DNA of 64,000 nt from Posidonia oceanica. Taxonomy: Eukaryota; Streptophyta; Magnoliopsida; Alismatales; Posidoniaceae. The DNA is taken from positions 23,596,001-23,660,000 of the forward strand of contig JAZBRS010000039.1 in NCBI GenBank assembly GCA_037176725.1. Reading direction: 5' to 3'. How positions within the stretch are numbered: the first letter of the stretch is position 1; every line of letters starts with the position of its first letter. Under the pieces are notes generated by a model. That model was given only the letters and a program-made list of their open reading frames with translations, searched no databases and had not been told where the DNA came from. A program made the position numbers and the translations under genes. Positions 33,915 through 46,300 of this stretch are shown in pieces.

Positions 33915-35440
33915 GGTCTTGATAAGGCTTGCACTTATCATTCCTGACCTCCTCCCGGTCTTGATAGGGCTTGCACCTATCATTCCTGGCGGTCCGATCT
34001 TGATAAGGCTTGCACTTATCATTCCTGACCTCTTCCCGGTCTTGATAGGGCTTGTACCTATCATTCCTGGCGGTCTGGTCTTGATAAGGCTTGTAGTTAC
34101 CATTCCTGACCTCTTCCTGGTCTTGATAGGGCTTGCACCTATCATTCCTAGTGGTCCGATCTTGATAAGGTTTGCACTTACCATTCCTGACCTCTTCCCG
34201 GTCTTGATAGGGCTTGCACCTATCATTCCTGGCGGTCTGGTCTTGATAAGGCTTGCACTTATCATTTTTGACCTCTTCGCGGTCTTGATAGGGCTGGCAC
34301 CTATCATTCCTGGCGGTCCGGTCTTGATAAGGCTTGCACTTATCATTCCTGACCTCTTCCCGGTCTTGATAGGGCTTGCACCTATCATTCCTTGCGGTCT
34401 GGTCTTGATAAGGCTTGCACTTATCATTCCTGACCTCTTCTCGGTATTGATAGGGCTTGCACCTATCATTCCTGGCGGTCCGGTCATGATAAGGCTTGCA
34501 CTTATCATTCCTGACCTCTTCCCAGTCATGATAGGGCTTGCACCTTTCATTCCTGGCGGTTCGGTCTTGATAAGGCTTGCACTTATCATTCCTGACCTCT
34601 TCCCGGTCTTGATAGGGCTTGCACTATCATTCCTGGCAGTCCGGTCTTGATAAGGCTTGCACTTATCATTCCTGACCTCTTCCTGGTCTTGATAGGGCTT
34701 GCACCTATCATTCTTGGCGGTCCGGTCTTGATAAGGCTTGCACTTATCATTCCTGACCTCTCCCCGATCTTGATAGGGCTTGCACCTATCATTCCAGGTG
34801 GTTTGGTCTTGATAAGGCTTTCACTTATCATTCTTGACCTCTTCCCGGTCTTGATAGGGCTTGCACCTATCATTCCTGGAGGTCTGGTCTTGATAAGGCA
34901 GGCACTTATCATTCCTGACCTCTTCCTGGTCATGATAGGGCTTGCACCTATCATTCCTGGCGGTCCGGTCTTGATAAGGCTTGCATTTATCATTCCTGAC
35001 CTCTCCCCGATCTTGATAGGGCTTGCACCTATCATTCCAGGTGGTTTGGTCTTGATAAGGCTTTCACTTATCATTCTTGACCTCTTCCCGGTCTTGATAG
35101 GGCTTGCACCTATCATTCCTGGCGGTCTGGTCTTGATAAGGTAGCACTTATCATTCCTGACCTCTTCCCAGTCTTGATAGGGCTTGCACCTATCATTCTT
35201 GGCAGTCCGGTCTTGATAAGGCTTGCACTTATCATTCCTGACCTCTTCTCGATCTTGATGGGGCTTCCACCTATCATTCCTAGCAGTCCTGTCTTGATAA
35301 GGCTTGCACTTATCATTTCTGGCCTCTTTCCGTTCTTGATAGGGCTTGCACTTATCGTTCCTAGCCTCTTTCCGGTCTTGATAGGGCTTGTACCTATCAT
35401 TCCTGGCCCCTTGCTGGTTTGACAAGACTTGCGCTTGTCA
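33915..35440 (+). repeat. 81-bp tandem array of alternating hairpins in element D
   Basis: About 18 units of 81 bp each contain two hairpins with the same 7-nt loop GCTTGCA. One has arms TGATAAG and CTTATCA (first at 33920-33940), the other arms TGATAGG and CCTATCA (first at 33962-33982). The array ends with a third arm pair, TGACAAG and CTTGTCA, at 35420-35440. Because 81 is a multiple of three, both strands stay open for hundreds of codons, giving Leu/Ile/Pro-rich translations that are not credible proteins. Confidence 0.92.
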
Positions 35441-35952
35441 TTCCCAGCTTCCTCCGGTTGACACCCATCACTCTGTCTGGCGTCCTTTTATTTGGGCTGA
35501 TAACCCTAACTATCTGGTGAAGAGTCCGTCAACTCATCATTCACTGCATTGGCACTCCATGCTAGATTGCTGCATTTGCATCACTTCACATCTGCATGCA
35601 TCGGCACGGCACTATCTCTTACCATATCTGCATCATGCATTGGTGCATTTTTGGTTCAACATCAGCATTGGATTGGCATTCGCATCCGCATTGCATCTCT
35701 TACCATATCTGCATCATGCATTGGTGCATTTTTGGTTCAACATTAGCATCGCATTGGTGTTTAGGTCGGCATGGCATCAGCATCCATGTCTGCATTCGCA
35801 TCCGCACTTTGCATTTGCATTTCGGCATCAGGTCATGATTTTCGGAGCCTCTGCTGAATAAGTGGTCCATGCCGAAAGCACCTAGCTCTCGCCGGTTAGG
35901 TGGGGTGTCTTGTCAACCTTGAGCAACAACCTCGGTCCCCTTAACCTCGCTC
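35441..35952 (+). other. Element D 3' region between arrays and PPT
   Basis: It contains an imperfect direct duplication of about 80 bp (around 35612-35685 and 35693-35760), with CATCATGCATTGGTGC repeated, then GCATCAGGTC. The segment 35855-35952 is homologous to the reverse strand of B 49352-49450, including GGTGGGGTGTCTTGTCAACC. No gene is present. Confidence 0.7.
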
Positions 35953-35965
35953 GAGGAGGGGCATC
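35953..35965 (+). other. Polypurine tract of element D
   Basis: GAGGAGGGGCATC directly abuts the TGTTGACTCCCC start of the 3' LTR. The matching tract in B (minus strand of 49339-49351) reads AGGGAGGGGCATC. In LTR retrotransposons this primes plus-strand DNA synthesis. Confidence 0.8.
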
Positions 35966-38900
35966 TGTTGACTCCCCACTTTTGACCCCTGCTTAGTGGC
36001 TCTCTCTCTCTCTCTCTGGAATGACTTAGGAAACCCCACACCACAAAAAAATCAGAAAATTAAAAACTTTTAAACCTAAACCTAAACCCTAGAAGAATCC
36101 TAGGTCAAACCCTAAACCCAAAACCAAACCAAACCCTAAATCAAAATCCTAAGAAAATCTTTCCAAAACCCTTCAAAAATCCCATTTAAAACCCTAGAAA
36201 ACCCTAGGTCACACACTCACACAAAACCCTTCCAAATCCAAGTCATTATCCTTTTATCTCTCCTCATTATCCTTTTCTCTCTCTCCTTATTATCCTTTTC
36301 TCTCTCCTCATTATCCTCCCCCTCCTTCTTCAAACTCATCATTAGCCCCCATTCAACACTCCTTAAAACAATTAAAGAGAAGAATCCAACCAAAAAAATA
36401 AATCAAACACTAAAAAAAAAACAATTCAAAAGAAAATCTAATTAAAAACAAATCAAAACAACCCAAAAACAGTTAAAACAAATTAAAAACATTAAAACAA
36501 TTAAAAACAAACTAAAGGACTTAAAAACAATTTAAAACAAATTAAGAAATCTAAGAAGCAATTAAAACAATTAAAAAACCTTAAAAAAACAATTAAAAAC
36601 AAATTTCAAGACTTAAAACAATTAAAAATGAATTTCAAAACTTAAAAATAATTAAAAACGAATTTCAAAACCTAAACACAATTAAAAGCAAAATTCAAAA
36701 CTTAAAACAATTAAAAACAAGTTAAAAAGCTTAAAAAAAACAATTCAAAACCCTAAAAGGAAAATAAAACAATCTAAAAATCCAATTAAAAACCTTAAAA
36801 CAATCAAAAGAAAAATTACAACAATTAACAAACTTAAAATATATTAAAACAAGTTAAAAAACTTAAAAGCAAATTAAAACAAACTAAAACAAACTAAAAA
36901 ACTTAAAAACAACTAAAACAAGTCAAAACCAATTTAAAAACAATCCAAACAATTAAGACTTAATTTTTAAAACTTTAAAACTAAAAACCCAACTCCTCAT
37001 CTCTTTCCTCATTTTCTTTTTCCTTTTTCTCTTTCTTTTTCTTCTCCTCTTTTCCCTTCCTTCTTTTCTTTCTTTTCTTTCTCCTTTTTTCCAGGCCCAT
37101 CCCACTTCTCCCTTCCTTCTCCTTTTCTTCTTTTCTTTCTCCTCACCTGCGGCCCGCCCCACCTCCTTTTCCTTTTTCTCTTTTTTCCTTCAGCCCTTCC
37201 CAGGCTTGTTCACTCTTCCTCTTCTTCTTCTCCTTCTTTTCCCTCCAACTTCTGCAGAAACCACGACCACCCAACACAGCAGCACCCTCGGCCCTCAACA
37301 CCTCTTTTTCTCCCTCAACCCGGCCTGCAGCCCACGACCTGCAGCCCACGGCCAGCCCACAACCAACACGGCCTGCAGCCCACGGCTAGCCCACGACCAA
37401 CACCCACTACCTCCTCCTTCTCCATTTTCCCTCCTTCAGAAAATCCCCAACACTCAACCTCTGCAGACACACACCCTCACAGACCCACCTCGCCGCTGCA
37501 CACTCCACCCCTGCCCACACTCCACTGTGCGGCGAAGCCAGTCTCTCAAGCCCACCTACTCGCCAACCTTCCCTCTCATTGCCAGCCCCTGCCAGCACCT
37601 GCAACACCCCACCCAATCCCAGCCATTGCTAGCCAAACCCATGCCTCCTGCCACATCAATCGAGTGCCGGCCTTTGAATAAAACCAATCCAATCTTCTTC
37701 CTCCTTCCACCACCACACCTGTGCAAACCAGAGAGAGACCGGAGAGAACCCAAAACCAGAGCTTCCTCCCCATTAGCAGACCTACAACTCCAACCTTGCA
37801 AACAGCTCCACATAGCCATTCCAAGCCTACAAAACCTTCCCAATCCCTTCACCAAACACCGACCTTCCTCGCCCCACACCCAGTTCACCATCACACGTCC
37901 AGCAGATCAAACCTTCCACTACAAACACCTGTGCATCGTCTCTGTCCAGAAATAACCCAAACCTCCAACTCACCACAGAGCTTACACCACCTCAATCCAT
38001 CCACTCCGTCTTCTTCACCTGACCTCCACCAACTCGAGCAACCACCATGAGAGGACCAGAGAGCCACCAGCCGGAAAGAGCCAAAAATCCATAGCAAACC
38101 ACCCAAAAATCTCAACTGGAGCTCTGAGCATCGTAGCTCACTTCTAAGCAGCTCTGGGTCACCCTCACAACGCTAGGAGCCACCTCTGATCGCTGCGCGC
38201 CACTTTCGGTCCAACCAGCACCGCTGCAACTTTCCGCCGATATGTCGACCCAAGCCAACGTCGACAGCATGCGCCGGCCATCGTCACAGGTAACCAACTG
38301 CTCCTTTAACCTCTATGCATGTCTACAAAGCTTTCTAGTTAATTAGAACTTGGTTTAGAGGCCTGTAGCTCTAAGTCGTCGCTGCCGCTGACTCGTCTTC
38401 CTCGGCGAGCTCCGTCAACCTCCGCTGTGCGGAGACAGCTCTGGACCACCGTAGCACCTCTAGACAGTCCCCTGAGCTCTGCCGAGACACCAGGAAGCTA
38501 CTCCAGCTCTCTATGAGCTTCACCGAGACTTCCTCCCCTCGCACGATCCCTGCAACTGCCGGCCTCCTCCGCGACATCGACCGAGCGCTCCAAAGCAGCT
38601 CCAGACCTTCAGATCATCCCCAGACCTCTACCGGAGCTCCAGGAAGCTGGATCAGCGCTGCCCGGCCACCACCGTAGCCTCCAGCACCTACGTCAACCTC
38701 TGCCTTCTTCTGCATGCAACCTCAAGGTCGTCTGGATGATCCAGGCTACCTCCGTTGCTCTAGGAGTTCCCCCGAGCATCGCCTCCACTCCAGGAAGCTC
38801 GCCGGCTCCTCTCCGGGCCGTTCTGCAACTTCCAGCATTGGCTCCGTCTCTACAACTCCTACCAGAAGCCAGCCCAGCCGTCAGTGCGTTCCAGACACCG

Positions 38901-41632
38901 CCGATCACCACCGACAGTTCCAGGCGCTCCGCCAGCACCGCCTCTTGCTTCCTCTGGCGTCAGCCTGGCCTGCCACCTGCCGGAGCCGCCACTGCTGCTT
39001 CCTCCTCCTCCCGCACTGTTATTGAGGTCGCGCAGGGAAGACGACGACTGTAGCTTTATTTTTGGTTTTTAAAAATTTAGTAAGGTTTAAAGCATGCATT
39101 GAAATTAAATTCGTTAGTTTTTAAATAGTTGCAGATAGGTCCATCTAGTTAAGCATTTAGTTTTTTTTTCTTTGCAGTGAAGCCCTTTAGTTATTTTAAT
39201 TGCATCTGGATCCAATTATGGTTTGAAGTTGATTTAATTTTGATTTAAAATCTTATTGCATTACTGTCTGGTCCTCTGTTCAATTTTATTTGCATGCAGG
39301 TCCTTCATTTAAGTATTTTAATGCATCTGAATGGTAGTTAAATGCATGCATTGCATTTTAGTCCTCAGTTTTATTTAAATTGCATTTCAGTCCACTGATG
39401 GTTTACATTTCATTTAATGTTGCATTTAAACTTTATTGCATTGCATCAAAAGTCAGCATGTTTATTTATTTGCATTTGGATCCATCTGCATGGTTTGAAA
39501 ATCATTTAAATGCATTTAAAAACCATATTGCATTGAAATAAAATATCACATGTTTCCAGATTTACTTTTCAGTCCTTGCATCAATTGAAATATCATTTAA
39601 TCATGCATTTAAACTATCTTGCATTGCTAACAAACCCAAAAAATATGTTTATTTGCATATCAGTCCATCTACATGGTTTAAAACTCATTTAAGCTGCAAT
39701 TAAAACCATATTGCATTGCATTAAACACCTATATGTTTGTAAAATTGCACTTTAGTCCATCTGCTGCAAATCAGTAACTTATTTCTGCATTTTAACATTG
39801 TATAGAAACCCATGTAAATGTTTTAATTGCATTTCAGTCCATTTGCATTGAATCATTCATTTAAATCCTGTTTAAACTATATTACATTGCTAAAAAATCT
39901 AGAAAAATGCCATAATTGCATATCAGTCCATTTTGCATGCATACATCACTTAATTTGCATTTTTAAACCACATTGCATTGTTTTAAGGTCCCATTGTTTT
40001 CTTAAATTGCATATTGGACCCAGTTTTCAACTTTTGCATGTTTGCATGCCTTCTTTGCATTGCATTTAGGTCCTATAAGTTTTTAAAACTGCATTTAGGT
40101 CCTCTCTTGCATTTTTTTGCATGCATAACTCCTGATTAGCCCTGCATTCACTCATGCATTGCTGCATTATCATTTCTACATGCATTTAGACCCGTTTCAC
40201 ACATAGTTAGGGACATTTTGCACATAGGACCCTATAGTTTTCCTAAATTACACTTAGGTCCCTGCATTGCATTTTTGCATGCATTTGCATTCCCATGTCA
40301 TCAATCATTGCATCCATTCAAGCATCCTCAGCACTTTTGCATGCATACATCCTGCATTGCACACTCTTAGGGACTATTTGCACTTAGGCCCCTACCTTTT
40401 CTGGCCCTTGAGTCTTCTGACTTGATTCCAGAATAACTTTAGATCGGATCATTGGATTTCCACGATCTAACTGTCCAGGTTTTCCTAGTTGAATGATCAT
40501 TCATTTAAACCAAAGTTATCTCAGATCAGGCCTCAGATTCTCAAGATAAGCCCATCTGAACACTGCATAGCATCCATTGCATTCCCATTTGCATTGCATG
40601 CATCGTTTTGCACGCCCGCATTTGCTTTCTCTTGCATTGCATCGTTTCACGTACTACTTTGTTTTTTTTGCATATGGCTTGTGCTTTTGCACCGTTTTGC
40701 ATGCTCGCCTTCCTTTTTGGGTGTTGTTGCACAATTTTGCGTGCCAACATCTATTTTCATCTACTTTTGCACCGTTTTGTGTGCCAGCATCTGTTTTGGC
40801 CTATTTTGCATCGTTTTGCGTGCCAGCATCTGTTTTCGCCTGTTTTCACACCATTTTGCGTGTCCACTCTCGTTTTAGCTTGCTTTGCACTGTTTTGTGT
40901 GCCAACTCTTGTTTTCCCTTGCATGTCGCTTGCATCTGCTTGGTTTTCCTCGCCGTTTTGTTTTAATCGCTTGCATTTGCATTAGGACAGTGATGCTTAC
41001 TGTCTAGACTTCTCACGAACCAGGGTTCACCCAGTTCGGAACACAAACAGCGCTACTGAGCACATAGGTTGCACGTTTACTTTTCTTGTGCACCGCATCA
41101 TTTAGAACACACATTTGAGCATGTAATCACAGCATATCTAGCACTTAAGCATTCAGGCACATCATTTAGCAAGCATTCATAGCACTTAGGCATTCAAAGC
41201 ATGCATCATCCCTCAAAAGCAAGCGTAAGCCTAGAAAGACCAATTCCTCGGGCGTGTCGGGGATGCCTAACACCTTCCCCGTGCGTAACAGGAGTCCTTA
41301 CCCTTTCTCTGGCCCGCAATGACCCTTTTGCCCTCGTCCTTGGCACGAGTCATCTTCTTTGCATAGCATCGCATTGCATTGCATCTTTTTGTGTGGTCTT
41401 GCATGTTTATTCATGCATTTCCCAGGTTTTCCTTGTCTCCCGACTTAATAGACACGGTAGCGACTTCCTTTTGTCTTTTCTTTCTTTTTTTCCCTTTGAT
41501 TTCATCCCTGTTTTCGGTGTTTTGAGTCGAGTTTCCTCCTTGGATCACCCGCTAATAGTGAACCTGATTCCGATCGGTGCATGCGAGCTCTGGCAGCGTC
41601 CACAGACGATCGCGAACCATGGGATCGCTACA
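35966..41632 (+). repeat. 3' LTR of element D (5667 bp)
   Basis: It starts TGTTGACTCCCC after the PPT and ends GGGATCGCTACA. The modules in order are TTATCC-rich U3 (36230-36320), an A-rich degenerate repeat of AATTAAAAAC type (36400-36960), a CT-rich stretch (37000-37250), GC-rich (37250-39050), TTGCATTT/GGTCC degenerate repeats (39080-40400), a hairpin array (40660-40920), and the conserved block near 41230-41300 with GGTGTTAGGCACC in reverse complement. It is diverged from the LTRs of A and B but shares the same architecture. The right flank, ACTTG at 41633-41637, is element E sequence. Confidence 0.88.
38283..38295 (+). promoter_or_regulatory. Candidate splice donor in element D LTR
   Basis: CGTCACAG|GTAACC, junction 38289/38290, lies 2.32 kb from the LTR start and at the same position in the GC-rich module as the donors in the other LTRs. 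Confidence 0.4.
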
Positions 41633-43309
41633 ACTTGTAACCGCAAATGCAACGGGAAAACCATACCCGAAGGGGTGGCAAAGGTTCGCAGATGTTCCCG
41701 TAACAGTTAGGGATGTTAGCCCGGATGCAGATGGAGATGTGATACTAGAGGACAACCAAATAAAATGCCCCTGGTATCGATGGAGATACCAAGGAGCAGC
41801 CGAAGCGCCCTTGGCATCGAAATGCAAACTGGAGACAAAACTAACGTGTGTACCAACCGAGTAGTTAGGGATACCAACCCTGAGGACAATGAGTTGCCGA
41901 GTCGCCACCTGGTCTAACTGAGGAAAGCCGGGAGATGAGGAGAATTGGATGCAATGAAATGGATGTAAGGGCTCACCGTGCGATGTGCAATGCTGATGGG
42001 GGATGCAGTGGGATAATGCAACGAAAGTGCAGGGTGATAAGTTGACAGAACTATCGCCGGATAGTTAGGGCTACCAGCCCGGTGCGTTAGGGAGACGATA
42101 CCATAAGGCAGCAAAAGATGCCCCTGGTATCAGGAATGATACCAGGGGACAGCTGTAGCGCCCCTGGCACCGAAATGTGAAGGATGGATGGATGGATGAT
42201 AAGTTGACGGACCTATCGCCGAGCAGTTAGGGCTGCCAGCCCGAATGCAATGCGAATATGCAGGAGGACATTTTAACGGGTGTCAACCGAATAGTTAGGG
42301 CTGCCAGCACGATGCAGAGGAATGTAGAATGATAGGTTAATGGACCCATCACCAAGCAGTAAGGGCTGCTGGCCCGGTGTGACATTTTAACGGGTGTCGC
42401 CCGAGCAGTTAGGGCTGCTAGCTCGGATAATGTGAGATGGAAGTAAAGGCTCACCGTGCAATGTGCAATGCTGGTGGGGAATGCAATTGGTAAGTGTGAT
42501 GCATTGTAACGCAATGTAATGCAATGTAGCGATGGCAACCGACCAGATAGAAGGGGTATCAGCCTGATGTAGACTATGCGAGTGCAAACCTCAGCGTAAT
42601 CCCGGTGATTAAACCGGTGCCCATGAAATGCTAATGGTAATGCGAATGCTTGATGAAATGCAGTGAGATGGGATGCGGTGCAGATGGAAAGTATGCTGAC
42701 ACGTTGCTGGAAGACTGGAGGTCATCAGCCCGAGAAGGGGTGCCAAACAAGACTAACGTGCTTGTCGAACAGAACGCTAGACACTTTGATAGATATCATC
42801 CCGGCAGTAAGGGTAGCCAGGCCGAAAGATAAGGAACGACACCAAAATGTAGCAAAAAGGACGCCCCTGGTATTGGGAAAAGATATCAAGGGGCAATAGG
42901 AACGATGCCCCAAGTATCGAAAGGCAAGGTGAAGACAAAACTAACGTGTTTGCCAACCGAGTAGTTAGGAGTACCAGCCCAAAAAAGCAATAGTTTACGG
43001 TCCTATCAACCAGAAGCGACGGTTTATGGTCTTAACAACCGGAAGTGATAGTTTACAGTCCTATCAACCGGAAGCGATGATTGGCATGATAAGTTTTCAA
43101 GCTTATCAACCAAGATTAGATAGTTTATGGTCCTATCAACCGAAAGCGATGATTGGCATGATAAGTTTTCAGGCTTATCAAACAAGATCAGATAGTTTAT
43201 GGTCCTTTCAACCGGAAGTGATGATTGGCAAGATAAGTTTTCAGGCTTATCAACCATGATCAGATAGTTTACGGTCCTATCAATCGGAAGCAAGGATTGG
43301 CAGGATAAC
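41633..43309 (-). mobile_element. Element E: 3' noncoding region of a further Tat/Ogre-type element
   Basis: The sequence is homologous, in the same orientation, to the 3' regions of A (1-780) and B (49900-52560). It includes hairpins at 41768-41793 and 42121-42148, units with TTGACGGAC and AGTTAGGGCTGCCAGC, and the GATAG...CTATC array. Only this stretch lies between the D LTR and the B LTR, so both D and B are inserted in it. A segment near 41895-41945 resembles the LTR block GAGTCGCCACCTGGTC, AGGAAAGCCGG. No coding part of E is in the window. Confidence 0.75.
42970..43309 (-). repeat. Hairpin array of element E (GATAG/CTATC and GATAAG/CTTATC)
   Basis: Units alternate between GATAG, loop TTTAYGGTC, CTATC and GATAAG, loop TTTTCAGG or similar, CTTATC. 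They are separated by AACCGGAAGCGATGATTGGC-like spacers. The array is cut at 43309 by the LTR of element B. Confidence 0.8.
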
Positions 43310-46300
43310 TGTAGCGATCGCGATCGGAACCAGGCTCGCTATTATCCAGCGGCGATTGAGATCCGAGGAAGAGGCTCAACTCGGAAACACTTGGAATCGA
43401 GGAGAAAAAGGAAAGATAAGACAAATCAGAGTCGCCACCATGTCTATTAAAGGGAGACAAGGAAAACCGGGGTAATGCGTGAATTAACGCGCAAAACCGA
43501 GCAAGAAATGCAAAGCAAAGCGATGCAAAGGAAAACAAATGCAAACAATTGCAAATGAGATGACTCTAGCCTAGGATAAGGGCAGTACGGTCATTGCGGG
43601 CCGAAAGACAGGGTAAGGACTCCAGTTACGCACGGGGAAGGTGTTAGGCACCCCCGACACGCCCGAAAATCGGTCTTTCTAGGCTTACGCTCGCATACGC
43701 AGCAAAATGCAGGATTGAATGCCTATGTGCCTATAAATGCCTGAATGAATGCTCAAGGTGTGCTCTAAGTGGGAAGAAACAAAGCAGGGAAGTAAACGTG
43801 CTCTCTAAGTGCTCAGCTGCGCTGTCCGTGTTCCGAGTTAGGCGAAACCCAGCTCGTGAGAACTCCAGACAGTAAGCATCACAGCATATATGCAAATGCA
43901 GGCGAGAAAGCAAAACAACGAGGAAACCATGCAATGCAATCGACATGCAAGGGAAAACGGCGCAAAACACACAAAACGAGGCGAGAAATGAGCAACGCAC
44001 GCAAAACGATGCAAAAGAGCGAAAGCGGCGCGCAAAACAAGCGAGAAAGCAAGACAGCACGCAAAACGAGACAAGAGAGCAGGAAACCGCGCAAAACGGG
44101 ATGAGAAAACAGAATGGCACGCAAAACGGGACGAAAGAATAAAACCGGCATGCAAAACAAGCGAGGAAGCAAGACAGCACGCGAAATGAGACAAGAAAGC
44201 AGATGGGCACGCGAAACGGTGCCAAAACAAAGGCGGGCACGCGGAACGGTGCCAAAACAGCGAAGCAAAAACCTCGGAAAAGCCATGCGAATGCAAGAAT
44301 GCAGAAAAGAATAGAAGAGGCCAAAGGGGAGGCAAAACAACGTGTGTAAGAACAGACGTCGTTTAGGACCACTCGGAGTAGGTGTGAAGACCTACCGAGG
44401 GGAGAGTGTGCAAATGGAGGGATTACCACTTCTTAGCGACTGTTTCCCACTAATCCGTTCCACGGTGTGTCTCACATGCTGCCCAAAGCTCGCGATGCGA
44501 TCGGATCGTGGAAAAGGGGGAAGAAAGTCACATTAAGTGGCAAATCCAGGGAAAACACAACACAAAACACACAGGAATGCGCGAAACGGAGATTGGAAGA
44601 TACGAGCAAAAAGGGGAGGCCTTATTCTACATGCTCAAAGAGACAGAAAGCGAAAACAAGGAAAACTGTGCAAATGGTATGCAAATGCAATGCAGGGGTT
44701 CAAGGGGACATACCTGGAAATCCGGGAGCCTGATCTGAAATCTGTCTGGTCCATGCTGAAGAGCGCTTCGCTGCGGTCGCCTGGGCAGCTTACTTGAGAA
44801 GATCCAACGGCTGGATTGAAAGATATCGCAGCTTCAAGGCAGAAGGGCCAGAATAGGAGAGAAGAATGGATCTAGGTGTTCAAGAGCTCCTAGGGATGTG
44901 CAAAAAGGTCCTCCCAAGTGAAAGGGAGCTAGAAGCGCTTGGTGTGTGCAAGAATATGCTAAAATGCAAGACTAGATGAGTGCAGGATGCATGCAAAAGC
45001 AAGAAAAGGCAAAGAGAAGAAACTAAAAAAAAACCAGGAGTTCAGGAAGCATTTTGGAAAAGAAAAGGGGCTAAAAATGCAAATTTCCCAGAAAACAGGG
45101 TTCCATGGGAAAGGATTTTGAAAACAGGGGGAGACAGAGGTCTATTTGGCAAAAAACTAGGCTTAGAAAGTTGTTTTGAAAAAGGGGTATGCTTCAAAAG
45201 AGGTTTTGAAACCAAAAAGAAGTCAGAGTGCAATTTTGAAAAAACTGGGGTCTAAAGTGCAAATTTTCCAGAAAACAAGGTTCTGGGGAGTCTGGGGGTA
45301 CTAGTGGAAGGTCTGCATGAAAATTGTTAGGCATAGGAGCTAGAATGCAACCTAGGGGCAAAATGGTCTTTTCACATGATTTTTTAAAACATGCAAAGAC
45401 CTATGTGTGATTTTGAAATCATGCAGGGGCTGAAAATGCAATTTAATATGGAAAACATGCTCTGAAAATTAAATAACAGGACCACAGTGCAATTTTTGGA
45501 AAATACGGGGTTGAAAATGCAATATAATAAGCTAAAATGCATGTAGCACAGTTACTGTCCATTTAGAATGGACCTAAATGCAAAAATGATAAGGTAGAGG
45601 GGCAAATATGCAATGCATCAACCAAAAATAAAAATCAGAACCTAAGTTTCTACAGTGCATGGACCTAAGTGCAAAAACAGAAACATGCAAGGGGCTAGGA
45701 TGCAATGTGCTATGGCAAAATATATGCAGTTAAATGACCTGATTTGATGCAGGACCTATGTGCAAAAATTGAAAACAGGGGGACTAAACTACAAAATTAA
45801 ATAACAGCACAGCACAGTAAATGGATCAGCATGCAAATAAGGAAAAACATAAATATTTCATGCAATTTAATATGGTTTCAGTTCAAAAATCAGCAGATTA
45901 AACTAAATAAAGGACTGGAATGTAAAATGATAAAAACTCAGACCAGAAATGCAATATTTGCAAGAAAACTTAGATATCAGAAAAAATAAGTGAACAGTGC
46001 TATGGCCGACGGCCATGGACACTGTAGCAGCAAGCTGCCAGCGTCCATGAGCGCCGGCACGGGGGTGTTGGAGCGGCGCAGACCGGTGGGGAGGCGCCTC
46101 CAAGTCCTGACGGAGGTCGGACGATGCTCGGCGGAGGACGACGCAGCCTGGAGCGCGCTGGAGCGGTCGCCGGAGTTCTGCAGAGTCTCAGGAGATTCGT
46201 CCGGTCGATCAACGCAGCGACGCTGCGTTATGAAGGCTGGAGAACGCTCCTGGGACTCGTGCGGAGCTGAGACGATCGCGGGAGCTACGTTCCGCTGCTC

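Larger units (their letters stand above)
29992..41632 (+). mobile_element. Element D: Tat/Ogre-type retrotransposon, 3' part, plus strand
   Basis: In plus orientation the visible parts are the end of the integrase-to-ORF spacer, a PMD-like pseudogene (31568-32770), hairpin arrays (33390-35440), PPT (35953-35965) and 3' LTR (35966-41632). The spacer around 30010-30110 is homologous to the reverse strand of A 3150-3240. The 5' part, including gag and pol, is missing here because element C is inserted at 29991/29992. It would lie left of the window. The right flank is element E. Confidence 0.88.

Noticed and set aside
33877..35425. Long open frames on both strands (about 160-280 codons) with a 27-residue Leu/Ile/Pro repeat
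   Set aside because: They arise because the hairpin array has an 81-bp period, divisible by three. They have no start context or counterpart in other elements, and the selection visible is on pairing, not on codons.
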